DNA of 64,000 nucleotides from Syntrophomonas sp. DTU018 (GTDB lineage Bacteria > Bacillota > Syntrophomonadia > Syntrophomonadales > Syntrophomonadaceae). The notes beneath the pieces were generated by a model, which saw nothing but the letters and a program-made list of their open reading frames with translations, was not told the origin of the DNA and made no database searches. Position numbers and translations under genes: made by a program. The DNA lies in assembly GCA_001513155.1 (NCBI GenBank), contig LFSR01000015.1, positions 28,943 to 92,942 of the forward strand. The letters run 5' to 3'. Positions within the stretch are counted from its first letter, which is position 1, and every line of letters begins with the position of its first letter. This document shows, piece after piece, positions 34,450 through 43,294 of this stretch.

Positions 34450-34875
34450 TTATGCCAAAGGCTGCTCTCCCTGCTGGCGATTGCGTTTCTGCAGCAAAGC
34501 TTCTAATTTTTCCATCACCTGAGGAGCCAGATCCACCATTCTCTCAGCCAGGGGATTGCCATGGGTGGAGATTAAACGCACATCATTCATGCGGACCACC
34601 AGGAAACCCACTGGTTTAACGGATACACCGGCACCGCTGCCTCCAGCAAAAGGTAATTCTTTGCCGCTGCCGTTGGCTAATTCATAATCTCCCCCTCCGG
34701 CAGCAAAGCCGCACACCACCTGGGAAACAGGAATTATAACTGTGCCGTCATTGGTCTCCACCGCATCTCCTACTACCGTGTTTACATCCACCATTTCCTT
34801 AATACTCTGCATAGCTGTTTTCATTAACCCTTCGATGGGATGACTGCTCTGTTGTTCTTGTTGCTGTTCGCCCAT
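34450..34875 (-). CDS. ytfJ: YtfJ/GerW family sporulation protein
   Basis: Sporulation protein required for germinant response in Bacillus (GerW). 141 residues; core SHPIEGLMKTAMQSIKEMVD then VNTVVGDAVETNDGTVIIPV, the Gly-rich VCGFAAGGGDYELANGSG and FAGGSGAGVSVKPVGFLVV. The C-terminus is a short Gln/Arg tail. ATG is preceded by GGGGG. Its first 77 bases lie inside the end of the DUF2953 gene in another frame, an unusually long overlap. Confidence 0.9.
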   Translation of the reverse strand: MGEQQQEQQSSHPIEGLMKTAMQSIKEMVDVNTVVGDAVETNDGTVIIPVSQVVCGFAAGGGDYELANGSGKELPFAGGSGAGVSVKPVGFLVVRMNDVRLISTHGNPLAERMVDLAPQVMEKLEALLQKRNRQQGEQPLA

Positions 34876-35533
34876 TTAAATACCCCCTGATCATCCATAC
34901 ACAAATATGAGCACCTATAACCATAATATGTACCAGCCGTACCTGAAATATTCCCGTCCAATAGCTCCACAGCCGTTGAGCGGCAAAATCCGGCTCCACC
35001 TTGATATGAAAATGATGCAGGCGGCACAGGCTGCTCGCCACACCGATAATAATTCCTTTAGCTGCCCACAAACTACCGGTTCGCAAAGCTGTTTCCATGG
35101 CATCTTCACCCCCGCAGATGCTGTACCAGCGCAGTTCTTTTATGTGGACATACCGCAGAAATCGTTGGGTGACGGACAGCATTTTTTTTGTAAAAACAAT
35201 TTTTTCCTGGGTACTTAAGTTACTGAACCATCCTGGTACCCGGTAATCTCTTTTTTGTTTAAGTTTTTTCATCAGGTAGGCATAAAGATCTGCAGCGGGC
35301 AATTCCAAGCGGCGCTGCCTTCTCCATTTCTCCCGGCCTAGAGGAAGCAGTTCCAGGTCCAGGAGGCTCTGCTCCTGGTCTACCACTAAAACTATACGCA
35401 TATCTATTCTCAGTTTTACTGCGAACAGCACAAGGGTCAGCAGCGCCAGAACAGCCAAGGAAATAAAAAAGGCCAGCATACACAGCACCCCTATCTTGGT
35501 TAGGATTGCCAGACTGGCCTGGTTGTTATTCAT
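34799..35533 (-). CDS. DUF2953 membrane protein
   Basis: Uncharacterised sporulation-linked family. Residues about 12-38 (GVLCMLAFFISLAVLALLTL) form one membrane span, followed by a soluble part with SLLDLELLPLGREKWRRQRR and a second hydrophobic stretch near 190-213 (GIFQVRLVHIMVIGAHIC). 244 residues; the last 25 (NGRTATRTTEQSSHRRVNEN) overlap the ytfJ start and look non-homologous, as if the ancestral stop was lost. Sequence upstream of the ATG has no clear ribosome site; a REP-like unit starts just 11 bases before it. Confidence 0.8.
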   Translation of the reverse strand: MNNNQASLAILTKIGVLCMLAFFISLAVLALLTLVLFAVKLRIDMRIVLVVDQEQSLLDLELLPLGREKWRRQRRLELPAADLYAYLMKKLKQKRDYRVPGWFSNLSTQEKIVFTKKMLSVTQRFLRYVHIKELRWYSICGGEDAMETALRTGSLWAAKGIIIGVASSLCRLHHFHIKVEPDFAAQRLWSYWTGIFQVRLVHIMVIGAHICVWMIRGYLNGRTATRTTEQSSHRRVNENSYAEY

Positions 35534-35543
35534 ATTTTGTGCC

Positions 35544-35577
35544 GTGTCATAGCGGACACGCAGGCTGTGGCGATCTC
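35544..35577 (+). repeat. REP-like unit, degenerate copy
   Basis: GTGTCATAGCGGACACGCAG then GCTGTGGCGATCTC keeps the outline of the other units (GTGTCAT start, GTGGCGATCTC end) with a changed centre. It abuts the DUF2953 start. Confidence 0.55.
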
Positions 35578-35674
35578 TTCCAACCTGCAGCCCCGTTCCA
35601 GATTGCCTTTCAACCTTTGTAATGCCACCCGATGAAAAGACAAGGATGAATGAAAACAGTGCTGCAGGATTTGG

Positions 35675-35882
35675 CAGGAGTATTAGCCGGGCGAGTGACT
35701 TACGACGAGCCGTTGCAACCCACGGCGCAACTGAGGGCTGCGAAGGGGAGCGAGAAACAGGACGTTTCGAGCAGCGAGTACTGAGTGCATGAATGCCGAA
35801 TTACGAGCGGTCCCCTTCGCACTTAAAGTTTGCCGATGTGTTGCAGGCGAGGAGTACCGGAACGAGCCGGCTAATACTCCTG
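35675..35882. repeat. 208-bp palindromic element, copy A
   Basis: Ends are perfect 16-bp inverted repeats: CAGGAGTATTAGCCGG and its complement. Inside, GCGAAGGGG pairs with CCCCTTCGC and TTGCAACCCACGGC with GCCGATGTGTTGCA, so nearly the whole length can fold back around a 50-base centre. It is about 90 per cent identical by eye to copy B at 48.96 kb. No transposase. No obvious target duplication at the ends. Confidence 0.85.
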
Positions 35883-35943
35883 ATTCCCGGACACTCCTGC
35901 TAGCCGTGGTTAGCATAGATCGGCGGGGATATTCACAGTAATG

Positions 35944-36489
35944 TTATGGCTTGGCTGCTTCCTCAATGATGGCGATTACCTTAGCCATTTCTTCCTCAAT
36001 CACTATGTTGGACCTTCCTACGAAATAGGTGGGACAATGCAGGTTATAATCCAGGATCTTCTTGCTGATTTTATCCAGAGTCAACCGGCATTCATAATAG
36101 AAGTTATTTTTTTTGCGCAGGTATCTCTTATATGCAGGTGAGTCAGTTGCCAGATCTTTCATCATCAGCGTGTAGCGCTTGAAGTAGTCCACATCAGACC
36201 AAAATCGCTCCCAGTCAGCATCTATCTCCTTGCCCAGTTCAATCCAGCGGGGAGCACAATCATTATCTTTGAGGATCTTGAAAACCATCCTCATATCGGC
36301 AGGTTCAAAGGGATTCTCCTCCAGTTTAAGGGGTTTCCCGGCTCCTGGCAGATTATCGAACTTTCCTTCCTCTTGTGCCTTGAGAATCTGGTTTTCCACC
36401 AGATCTTCGATGCTGCTCATATACTTGGCCAGCTTCCGGGCTTGCTGGGCTTTAATTTTGACTTCTTCCTCAATGGATTTGTCAGCCAT
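35944..36489 (-). CDS. DUF1992 (DnaJ-homologue C28-type) protein
   Basis: Soluble family of unknown function in bacteria. Of 181 residues, the domain covers about 25-95: SSIEDLVENQILKAQEEGKF then DNLPGAGKPLKLEENPF and VFKILKDNDCAPRWIELGKE. The C-terminal half is helical with charged residues. It ends two bases before the scpB gene region, i.e. scpB precedes it on the same strand. Confidence 0.85.
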   Translation of the reverse strand: MADKSIEEEVKIKAQQARKLAKYMSSIEDLVENQILKAQEEGKFDNLPGAGKPLKLEENPFEPADMRMVFKILKDNDCAPRWIELGKEIDADWERFWSDVDYFKRYTLMMKDLATDSPAYKRYLRKKNNFYYECRLTLDKISKKILDYNLHCPTYFVGRSNIVIEEEMAKVIAIIEEAAKP

Positions 36490-36491
36490 AC

Positions 36492-36995
36492 CTATTCCTC
36501 CAAGGGGGGTAAATCTTTTAAGCTGGTTAAACCATAAAGCCGCAGGAATTCCGCAGTAGTACCGTAGAGGATCGGTTTACCAACCGTATCTTTAACTCCT
36601 ACTTCTTCAATGAGCCCCCGTTCCAGCAAATTATTAATAACCCGATCCACTTTCACTCCCCTGATTTTCTCAATTTCCGCTCGAGTTATGGGCTGCCGGT
36701 AGGCAATGAGGGCCAAAGTCTCCAGAGCAGCCTGGGACAAGCGGCGCCTAATGGGCCGGGCCGCCCGGGCCAGAATATCCGAATATTCCTTTTTGGTGCA
36801 CATCAGGTAACCATCATCTACCGGAACTATCTGCAAGCCGCGGCCGGGCTGGAAATATTCGGCTATTAATTCCCGCATTATATCACGTAACTCAGGCATC
36901 GGCACATCCAGTATCTCTACTAGTTCATCAGTACCGACTCGCTCGCCTCTCATAAAGAGTATTGCTTCCACGGCGGCTTTTACCTCATCGCGCAT
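36492..36995 (-). CDS. scpB: Segregation and condensation protein B
   Basis: Binds ScpA and SMC to form the bacterial condensin that compacts and separates chromosomes. Two winged-helix domains: RDEVKAAVEAILFMRGERVG at the start, and LETLALIAYRQPITRAEIEK then IRGVKVDRVINNLLERGLIE near 105-140. 167 residues. The ATG at 36995 or a TTG at 37001 could start it; neither has a strong ribosome site, so coupling to scpA (stop 13 bases upstream) is likely. Confidence 0.92.
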   Translation of the reverse strand: MRDEVKAAVEAILFMRGERVGTDELVEILDVPMPELRDIMRELIAEYFQPGRGLQIVPVDDGYLMCTKKEYSDILARAARPIRRRLSQAALETLALIAYRQPITRAEIEKIRGVKVDRVINNLLERGLIEEVGVKDTVGKPILYGTTAEFLRLYGLTSLKDLPPLEE

Positions 36996-37007
36996 CAGCA
37001 ATCCATA

Positions 37008-37721
37008 TCACCACATCTCTAAATGGATGTTTCCCCAGGGAGTGTTTTGATAAGCTCTTACCTTCTGCAAACGAATCAATTCCAGCAGGGCTAAAAACAT
37101 CGCCAGAGCTTCCCGCCTGCGGGAGACGGTCTTAAACAGATCAAAAAAGGTAATTTTACCCTTGTTTTTATGCAGAGTGTTTATTATTTCATTCATTTTG
37201 TCTTGTACGTTAACGTCACCTTCTGGAATTATCTCCTCCGGTTCAAATGAAGGCAACCGGCGTATTACCGTGCGGTAAGCTCTTATTAATGCGCTTAAAT
37301 CCACCACCAGCTCTTCACGGCGGTTGGGTTCATCAGAAACTTCCCGGTAATATATTCTTTCGATCAAGCCCTGTTCCCTCTGTTGCAGATGCTCACCGGC
37401 TTCTTTGAAACGCTTGTAGTCCAGCAGTTTTTGCACCAGTTCTTCCCGGGGATCGATTTCCTCTTCCTCATCTTCGGAGCGATTGGGTTCAGTTCTAGGC
37501 AGCAATAAGCGGGATTTGAGGTTCAGTAAATAGGTGGCCATAACCAGAAACTCACCCATGTTTTCCAGATCAAACTCTCCGGTAGCCTGTAAATACTGCA
37601 GGTATTGATCAGTGATAAAGGCAATGGGTATATCATAAATATTGAGTTCATTTTTCTCTATCAGGAACAGCAGCAGATCCAACGGGCCGTGAAAAGCCTC
37701 GATATCAACCAGGTAAGTCAC
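37008..37721 (-). CDS. scpA: Segregation and condensation protein A
   Basis: Kleisin bridge between SMC heads. N-terminus VDIEAFHGPLDLLLFLIEKN at residues 5-24 is characteristic, with NMGEFLVMATYLLNLKSRLL near 55-74 and the winged-helix C-terminus from SRRREALAMFLALLELIRLQ. The middle is acidic and variable (EDEEEEIDPREE). 237 residues, normal. Follows the site-2 protease gene by 12 bases. Confidence 0.92.
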   Translation of the reverse strand: MTYLVDIEAFHGPLDLLLFLIEKNELNIYDIPIAFITDQYLQYLQATGEFDLENMGEFLVMATYLLNLKSRLLLPRTEPNRSEDEEEEIDPREELVQKLLDYKRFKEAGEHLQQREQGLIERIYYREVSDEPNRREELVVDLSALIRAYRTVIRRLPSFEPEEIIPEGDVNVQDKMNEIINTLHKNKGKITFFDLFKTVSRRREALAMFLALLELIRLQKVRAYQNTPWGNIHLEMW

Positions 37722-37733
37722 TGGACTCCCCCC

Positions 37734-38357
37734 TCAGAATACGATAACGGCCAACAACGTATAGAGCCCTCGTACCAGCGGTCCCAAGATACTGGATATC
37801 ACTCCCGTTATCAGCAGCAGCAACAGTATCAGGGTTCCGTACTGCTCGAGAGTATACATCACCGCCGCCCCCCGATCGGGGAGCAGACCAGCCAGTATTT
37901 TCGAGCCATCCAAAGGCGGTATAGGTACCAGGTTAAATACCGCCAGGACCAAATTTATTTGTATCAGAGGATAAATCAGCATGATGGTATAATTGGCCCA
38001 TTCTTGCCCCTGATAGGGCAAAACCAACCGCAGAGCAATCATGGACAGCAGAGCCAGCAATATGTTCATAACCGGCCCAGCCAGGGAAACCAGCATCATG
38101 CCGTTCTTTACCCCGCCTTTCAGTTTATAGGGGTTTACCTGCACCGGTTTGGCCCAGCCGAAGCCAGCCAGCAAAAGCATCAAAAACCCCAGCCAGTCAA
38201 TGTGGGGCAGGGGATTTAGGGTCAGCCTGCCCTGGTAATAGGGGGTATCATCTCCCAGGTAATCGGCGGCCAGACCATGAGCGTACTCATGAAAGGTCAG
38301 ACCTATAATTATGGCAGGAAGCGAAATAAGCATCCTGCTAATATCAAAATCAAACAC
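37734..38357 (-). CDS. Site-2 protease family (M50) membrane protein
   Basis: Zinc intramembrane protease of the short M50B type. Of 207 residues, HEYAHG near 23-28 provides the two His zinc ligands and catalytic Glu, and NLVPIPPLDGSKIL near 147-160 gives the third ligand Asp. About five to six spans, no PDZ domain. Similar genes sit next to scpAB in many Firmicutes. Its start overlaps the end of the tRNA nucleotidyltransferase gene by eight bases. Substrate unknown. Confidence 0.88.
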   Translation of the reverse strand: MFDFDISRMLISLPAIIIGLTFHEYAHGLAADYLGDDTPYYQGRLTLNPLPHIDWLGFLMLLLAGFGWAKPVQVNPYKLKGGVKNGMMLVSLAGPVMNILLALLSMIALRLVLPYQGQEWANYTIMLIYPLIQINLVLAVFNLVPIPPLDGSKILAGLLPDRGAAVMYTLEQYGTLILLLLLITGVISSILGPLVRGLYTLLAVIVF

Positions 38358-40986
38358 TAGAGTATTTTCCCTCCTTAATCCATTCGGTCACCAGAGCTGC
38401 TTCCTGCTCCTTGGAAGTAACCACCCCATCCAGGCGCAGCTGATACAATTCACCTAAGATCTGGCTGTAGATGGGGCCCGGTTTAATTCCCATAGCTTTC
38501 AGCACATGGCCATCTGTCTCAACCCGCACCCTTTCCCGGGCATCCAGGTAACGGGTTACCCCTTCATATATATGTTCATCCCGCAGGGACAGCAGCAGGT
38601 ATATCAAGCTCTCTGTATACCAGGAACCCAGCAGGTTGTATATATAACTGGGCCGCAGTTCTTGATCCTGCTGTAGCTGCTGGATTATATCCGGGACCAA
38701 CCGGGACTCCCTGATAGCTTTTTGGGCATACAGATCCAAGCTATATCGATGGAATACACCCTCTACCTTCTCCTCCGTCAATTTGGACAGAAGCACCATC
38801 ATATATATCAGCCAGGTTCGGATGTCAGTTTTGTGGTACCGTTCTGCCCACCAGGCTACCAGCACAGGGATCCGCCTCAGGGTAGTACGGCTGACCGTGC
38901 CCAGATCCACTTCCGGTAAAATATATTCCCATACTCCGATCTCTTTCATGCGATCCAGGGACAACCAGGGATCTTTTTCCCCTAAAATCAGGATTAATTC
39001 CTGCAGGATTCTTTTGTAAGACAGCTGGCCCAGCAGTTTGCGTTCGATGGCATCCTGAGCAAACCGCAGGGTATCGGCTTCGATAGTAAAACCATACCGC
39101 TGTTCAAAACGAATAGCCCGTAAAATCCGGGTGGGATCTTCAACAAAACTAAAATTATATAAAATACGAATCAGTCCCTGTTCCAAATCTCTCCTGCCGC
39201 CGAAGAAATCAATCAAATTGCCGAAACGGTCGGGATTTAGGCAGATGGCCAAGGTATTAATGGTGAAATCACGGCGGTACAGGTCCTCTTTTATAGAAGA
39301 CTTTTCTACCTTGGGCAAAGCTGCCGGGAATTCATAATATTCGGTACGGGCGGTAGCCACATCCAGCTTGGTCCCATCAGGAAGGGAAATAACTGCGGTC
39401 TGAAAGCGTTGGTGTATCCTGGCCTTTCCTCCCAGGTAGTCAGCCAATTCCTGAATAACTTTTATGCCATCCCCTTCCACCACCAGGTCCACGTCAAAAT
39501 TGGGAACCTGTAAAAACAAATCCCGGACGAAACCGCCTACACAGTATATACTGGCCCCGTGGTGTTCGGCCACTTCACCCGCTGCCTTTAGAATTGACAT
39601 TAGTTTAGATGGCAAGCGATTGTTTAACAGATCGATACAGTTTACCGTTTCACCGCCGCCGTAGTTAAAAAGCACCTGGTGGTCTTCCGGATAGTCTTCC
39701 CCATGCAGGGTGCGCAGTATATCCGTACGGGACACAATACCTACCAGTCGCCCGTTGCTAATGACCGGCAGGCGGCCCACATCATTTTCTACCATGAGGC
39801 GCTGGACTTCTGATACCGGGGTGTCCGGCGTAACTGATAGAACGGAAGTAGTCATAAACCCTTTCACCGGAGCATGTCCCAGGTTATGAATGCGGGCTTT
39901 ATCCACATCCCGGCGGGAAATGACCCCCACCATTTTATCTCCTTCTACCACCGGCATGCCGGTATGTCCGTAACGCAGCATGATCCTGCCGGCTTCCTCC
40001 ATACTGATGTCCTTGGAAATGGTTTTAACCGGAGTAGACATAATGTCACCCGCTAATAATACCGGATGGGCTTTTTCTCCCAGGCCTTGCATTATAATCT
40101 CTACAATTTTCTCCGGTTTCTGGTCTTTTACCACCACGGAAGCAGCCCGCTCATGGCCTCCTCCGCCAAAAGGCCGCAGGATTTCGTTAATCTTTATGTT
40201 GGAACAGCGACTGCGTCCTACCACATGGACCCGGTCTTCCATATGAGCTACGGTAAAAATAGCATCACAATTCTCCACTTCACATAGCCGGTAAGTAACC
40301 GCATCCAAACCGGGAACAAATTCCTGGTTTTCCACCACGGCTACTACCACATCCAGGTTATGTACGTTTAAATGGCGGGCCGAGTTCAGGAGGCTCTGGA
40401 GAAGCTTCCTCTGCTCTCCGCTGAAGGGCTTATCCATAAAATTGGCCACCACCGATAGATTGGCTCCTTTGCTCAGCAGGTAAGCCACGGCAGCAGCATC
40501 TCTTGCGGTAGTGGAACTGAACAGCAGACTGCCGGTATCTTCATAAATTCCCAGAGCCAAGATGGTAGCATCAAAAGAACTCAGAGAAATGTTCCGTTCT
40601 ATGATTTTTTCCACCAAAAGAGTAGTAGCCGCCCCCACCGCCTCGATTAGGCTCAGGGATGCAGGAAGGTTATCGGTACTTACCGGATGGTGGTCGTAAA
40701 CGTGAAATTCTATGCCCGGCTGTTCGGCTAGTTTTTTCAAATGCCCCAAACGGCTGGCTCTGGCAGTATCCACCACAATCATGCGCCGCACTTCATCAGT
40801 GGGAATTTCCTTGGGGCTCTTAATAATCAGAGAATCTTTGTATAATGCCAGGAATTGCCTAACATTTTTGGATAAGGTGCCGGAAAACACTTTAACCGCA
40901 CCTGGGTATAGCTTTCCCGCTGCCACCATAGCGGCTAATCCGTCAAAATCCAAAGCATTGTGTGAGGTAATTAGTTCCAAAAGCAT
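38350..40986 (-). CDS. DHH-CBS-tRNA nucleotidyltransferase fusion (A-adding enzyme type)
   Basis: 878 residues. Domains in order: DHH phosphoesterase (residues 1-300; HNALDFDGLAAMVAAGKLYP, HVYDHHPVSTDN, DHHA1 motif GGGGHERAASVVV), two CBS domains (about 315-430; MRYGHTG-type and LPVISNGRLVGIVSRTDILR), then class II poly(A) polymerase/CCA-adding head (470-600; YCVGGFVRDLFLQVPNFDVD with the catalytic DVD, and RRDFTINTLAICLNP), neck and body. This architecture is known from bacteria with split CCA synthesis, where it adds the terminal A of tRNA. The role of DHH and CBS parts is unclear, perhaps nucleotide sensing. Confidence 0.9.
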   Translation of the reverse strand: MLLELITSHNALDFDGLAAMVAAGKLYPGAVKVFSGTLSKNVRQFLALYKDSLIIKSPKEIPTDEVRRMIVVDTARASRLGHLKKLAEQPGIEFHVYDHHPVSTDNLPASLSLIEAVGAATTLLVEKIIERNISLSSFDATILALGIYEDTGSLLFSSTTARDAAAVAYLLSKGANLSVVANFMDKPFSGEQRKLLQSLLNSARHLNVHNLDVVVAVVENQEFVPGLDAVTYRLCEVENCDAIFTVAHMEDRVHVVGRSRCSNIKINEILRPFGGGGHERAASVVVKDQKPEKIVEIIMQGLGEKAHPVLLAGDIMSTPVKTISKDISMEEAGRIMLRYGHTGMPVVEGDKMVGVISRRDVDKARIHNLGHAPVKGFMTTSVLSVTPDTPVSEVQRLMVENDVGRLPVISNGRLVGIVSRTDILRTLHGEDYPEDHQVLFNYGGGETVNCIDLLNNRLPSKLMSILKAAGEVAEHHGASIYCVGGFVRDLFLQVPNFDVDLVVEGDGIKVIQELADYLGGKARIHQRFQTAVISLPDGTKLDVATARTEYYEFPAALPKVEKSSIKEDLYRRDFTINTLAICLNPDRFGNLIDFFGGRRDLEQGLIRILYNFSFVEDPTRILRAIRFEQRYGFTIEADTLRFAQDAIERKLLGQLSYKRILQELILILGEKDPWLSLDRMKEIGVWEYILPEVDLGTVSRTTLRRIPVLVAWWAERYHKTDIRTWLIYMMVLLSKLTEEKVEGVFHRYSLDLYAQKAIRESRLVPDIIQQLQQDQELRPSYIYNLLGSWYTESLIYLLLSLRDEHIYEGVTRYLDARERVRVETDGHVLKAMGIKPGPIYSQILGELYQLRLDGVVTSKEQEAALVTEWIKEGKYSSV

Positions 40987-41055
40987 TCCCCTCCGTACAT
41001 GATAACTGCATTATACCATACCACTCCGGTTGATTAATAACGCAGAAAGTAAAGA

Positions 41056-41083
41056 GGTCAGGCTTGCCTTTATAAGCCTGACC
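41056..41083 (-). terminator. Terminator after lysA
   Basis: GGTCAGGCTT and AAGCCTGACC form a perfect 10-bp stem, followed by TCTTTACTTTC on the minus strand. Confidence 0.75.
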
Positions 41084-41099
41084 CTGCCTGGCAAAAATT

Positions 41100-42416
41100 T
41101 TATTCTAATTTCAACCTGTCTGGCAGCAGATCATTGCGTAAAAGATCCTCATAAGTTTCCCGTTTCAAAATCAGATCGGCACATCCCTGGTTAACCAGCA
41201 CCATGGCCGGACGGGGCAGGCGATTGTAGTTGCTGGACATGGAGTAATTATATGCTCCCGTGGCAAAAACCGCTAATATATCGCCGCTTTCCACCCTGGG
41301 CAGCTTAACATCCCAGAGCAGCATATCCCCCGATTCACAGCATTTGCCCGCTACCGACACCGTTTCTACCGGTTCCTGATCCGCTTTGTTGGCCAGAATG
41401 GCACTGTACTTGGCACCGTATAAAGCCGTACGAATGTTATCAGTCATACCTCCGTCTACAGCAATGTACTTGCGTATCCCGGAAACCTCCTTAAAAGAAC
41501 CAATGGTATATAGAGTTACCCCGGCCGGTCCGGAAATAGCCCGACCTGGCTCTACGATAACCCGGGGCACGCGCAGGTTATAATGGCGAGCTTTTTCCTG
41601 CACGGTGGTCATTACCGCTTCCGCCCATTCTTCCGGGTCAACCGGCTGGTCTCCTGAGGCGTAAAATATGCCAAAGCCTCCCCCCAGGTCAAGTTCGGCT
41701 ATTTCCTGGGCAGTTTCCTCTTTAATTTGGGCAATGAACTCCATCATCAGGGCGGTAGTATAGCGGAAGGGATCCATATCAAAAATCTGCGAGCCTATGT
41801 GACAGTGCAAACCGGTTAAATTGAGCCGGGGACTGTAAACAGCCGCTTTCACTCCCTCCATAGCCTGGCCGTCAGTTAAGGTAAAGCCAAATTTGGAGTC
41901 TATCTGTCCGGTTTGTATGTATTCATGAGTATGAGCTTCTACCCCGGGAGTAATGCGCAGCAAAATATCAACATTCTTACCGTATTCTTCAGCGATGCTG
42001 TTCAACAGTTCCAATTCATAAAAATTATCAACTATTATCCGTCCCACTCCCGCCTGCAAAGCCATGCGAATTTCCTCGGGATCTTTGTTGTTCCCGTGAA
42101 ACAGAATCCTCTCCGCAGGAAAGCCGGCCTGCAAAGCAGTAAACAGTTCTCCCCCGGATACTACATCCAGAGCCAGCCCTTCCTGAGCCGCTATGCGGCA
42201 AATGGCTAAATTACATAAGGACTTGCTGGCATATGCCACTACAGCATCGCCCCAGCGGGAAAAGGCTTCCTTTAAAACCCGGCAGTTGTAACGCAGGCCT
42301 TCTTCGTCCACAACCCATAAGGGGGTTCCGAACTCTTTGACTAGTTCCAAGGTATCAATTCCGCCGATTACCAGGTGACCCTGGGCATTTATCTTCATGG
42401 TTCCGGTCAGGAACAT
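41100..42416 (-). CDS. lysA: Diaminopimelate decarboxylase
   Basis: Last step of lysine synthesis: PLP-dependent decarboxylation of meso-diaminopimelate. PLP lysine is in VAYASKSLCN near 62, the Gly-rich phosphate loop GLHCHIGSQI near 195 and LDLGGGFGIFYA near 235, and the dimer active-site CCESGDMLLWD near 365. I start at ATG 42416 (MFLTGTMKINAQGHL), which fits the family N-terminus; an ATG at 42452 has a GAGGAAAGG site and is possible. About 438 residues. Single gene between terminators. Confidence 0.92.
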   Translation of the reverse strand: MFLTGTMKINAQGHLVIGGIDTLELVKEFGTPLWVVDEEGLRYNCRVLKEAFSRWGDAVVAYASKSLCNLAICRIAAQEGLALDVVSGGELFTALQAGFPAERILFHGNNKDPEEIRMALQAGVGRIIVDNFYELELLNSIAEEYGKNVDILLRITPGVEAHTHEYIQTGQIDSKFGFTLTDGQAMEGVKAAVYSPRLNLTGLHCHIGSQIFDMDPFRYTTALMMEFIAQIKEETAQEIAELDLGGGFGIFYASGDQPVDPEEWAEAVMTTVQEKARHYNLRVPRVIVEPGRAISGPAGVTLYTIGSFKEVSGIRKYIAVDGGMTDNIRTALYGAKYSAILANKADQEPVETVSVAGKCCESGDMLLWDVKLPRVESGDILAVFATGAYNYSMSSNYNRLPRPAMVLVNQGCADLILKRETYEDLLRNDLLPDRLKLE

Positions 42417-42548
42417 ACTTTTCCATCCCTCCAAGGTATAAATCGTCGACATTGTAACATTACCTTTCCTCAGGAGTCAACGCTTCCGGAACAGATATAC
42501 ACTATACACATCATAGTATGGCAAATACTCTATCCTCGTTCCTGGTCA

Positions 42549-42575
42549 TAAAAAAAGCCGGGGCAATTCCCGGCC
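42549..42575 (-). terminator. Terminator after the lapA-like gene
   Basis: GCCGGG, loop AATTGC-type, CCCGGC then TTTTTTTATG on the minus strand. Confidence 0.8.
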
Positions 42576-42586
42576 AGGTTTTTCTG

Positions 42587-43024
42587 CTATTCTGCCGTTT
42601 GCACCGGCGGTTCGTTAAGCTGTTCCTTTTCCTCTGAACAGGGTGCTGGTTCAACCGGTTTGCTGTTGCCATCCAACCGCTGCAGTTCCTTGCGTACTTT
42701 ATTGGAAAGCACGGCCAGGGGGCTGGCTTTTGGTGCTTCTGTAGGCATTGTCTCGTCTTTTTTAAGCTTCTTTAACTCCTTTTCCAGCCGCCGGTTGGCG
42801 TTCGTCAATTCTTTCACCCGTTTTGCCACTTTATAATAGCGAATGGAATCCAGCAAAAAGGCCAGGAAAGCTCCCACCAATGCTGCCACTAAGGCAACCA
42901 CCGCTATGGATACTTCCGGAGAGATCCAGTTAAGAAACCGCACGCTCACTAACACAGTGTTTTGCATGACAAATACCGCTATTCCGGCGGCGAAAATCAA
43001 TGCTCCGATCAGATAAGCAACCAT
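42587..43024 (-). CDS. LapA/DUF1049-family membrane protein
   Basis: 145 residues with two membrane spans (about 3-22 and 38-60) around VRFLNWISPEVSIAVV, then a helical charged region likely forming a coiled coil (RVKELTNANRRLEKELKKLK) and a Pro/Glu-rich tail. LapA-family proteins are membrane scaffold proteins; in Gram-positives the role is unknown. I prefer ATG 43024, nine bases after AAAGGAG, over TTG 43030. Confidence 0.78.
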   Translation of the reverse strand: MVAYLIGALIFAAGIAVFVMQNTVLVSVRFLNWISPEVSIAVVALVAALVGAFLAFLLDSIRYYKVAKRVKELTNANRRLEKELKKLKKDETMPTEAPKASPLAVLSNKVRKELQRLDGNSKPVEPAPCSEEKEQLNEPPVQTAE

Positions 43025-43119
43025 GGTCAATTACTCCTTTGCCCATTATAATGCTGGTTTCATTTTAGGAAAATGATGCGAAGCTTGTCTACCTAAATTG
43101 ATTAGGTTGCCAAACAAAA

Positions 43120-43142
43120 AGGCCTGCCCTATGAGCAGGCCT
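43120..43142 (-). terminator. Distal copy of a duplicated terminator hairpin (with T-run)
   Basis: AGGCCTGCTCATAGGGCAGG then CCT folds as a 7-bp stem and is followed by TTTTTGTTTGG on the minus strand; it is the complete form of the secF terminator. Confidence 0.75.
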
Positions 43143-43294
43143 CAGACTGTCAAAGAAGTCTATTAGCGGTTCGACGTTCGAGATTGCCACGCCCCTCCGG
43201 GGCTCGCAATGACACATAAGATGGCCTTTTGGTATGTCATCGCGAGGAGCGAAGCGACGTGGCGATCTCTTTTAGCAACTTTTTTAACACTCTC
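43143..43294. mobile_element. 152-bp element flanked by 23-bp direct repeats
   Basis: Left end CAGACTGTCAAAGAAGTC and right end, read on the other strand, GAGAGTGTTAAAAAAGTT are imperfect inverted repeats (13 of 18 match). Inside are two REP-like units in inverted orientation at 43180-43215 and 43235-43272. No coding capacity, so a MITE-like or REP-doublet insertion. Confidence 0.65.

Larger units (their letters stand above)
35534..35943. other. 410-base gap with REP-like unit and palindromic element A
   Basis: No real gene. The stretch contains a degenerate REP-like unit and the 208-bp element described separately. An in-frame stretch of 77 codons inside the element has no ribosome site and follows the palindrome, so it is not called. 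Confidence 0.75.

Noticed and set aside
35683..35916. 77-codon frame within the palindromic element A
   Set aside because: Spans the inverted repeat arms, has no ribosome site and its counterpart in copy B differs at both ends; explained by the repeat.
41056..41083. Lysine riboswitch for lysA
   Set aside because: The hairpin lies after the gene, not before it, and the upstream region of lysA is too short with no L-box features.
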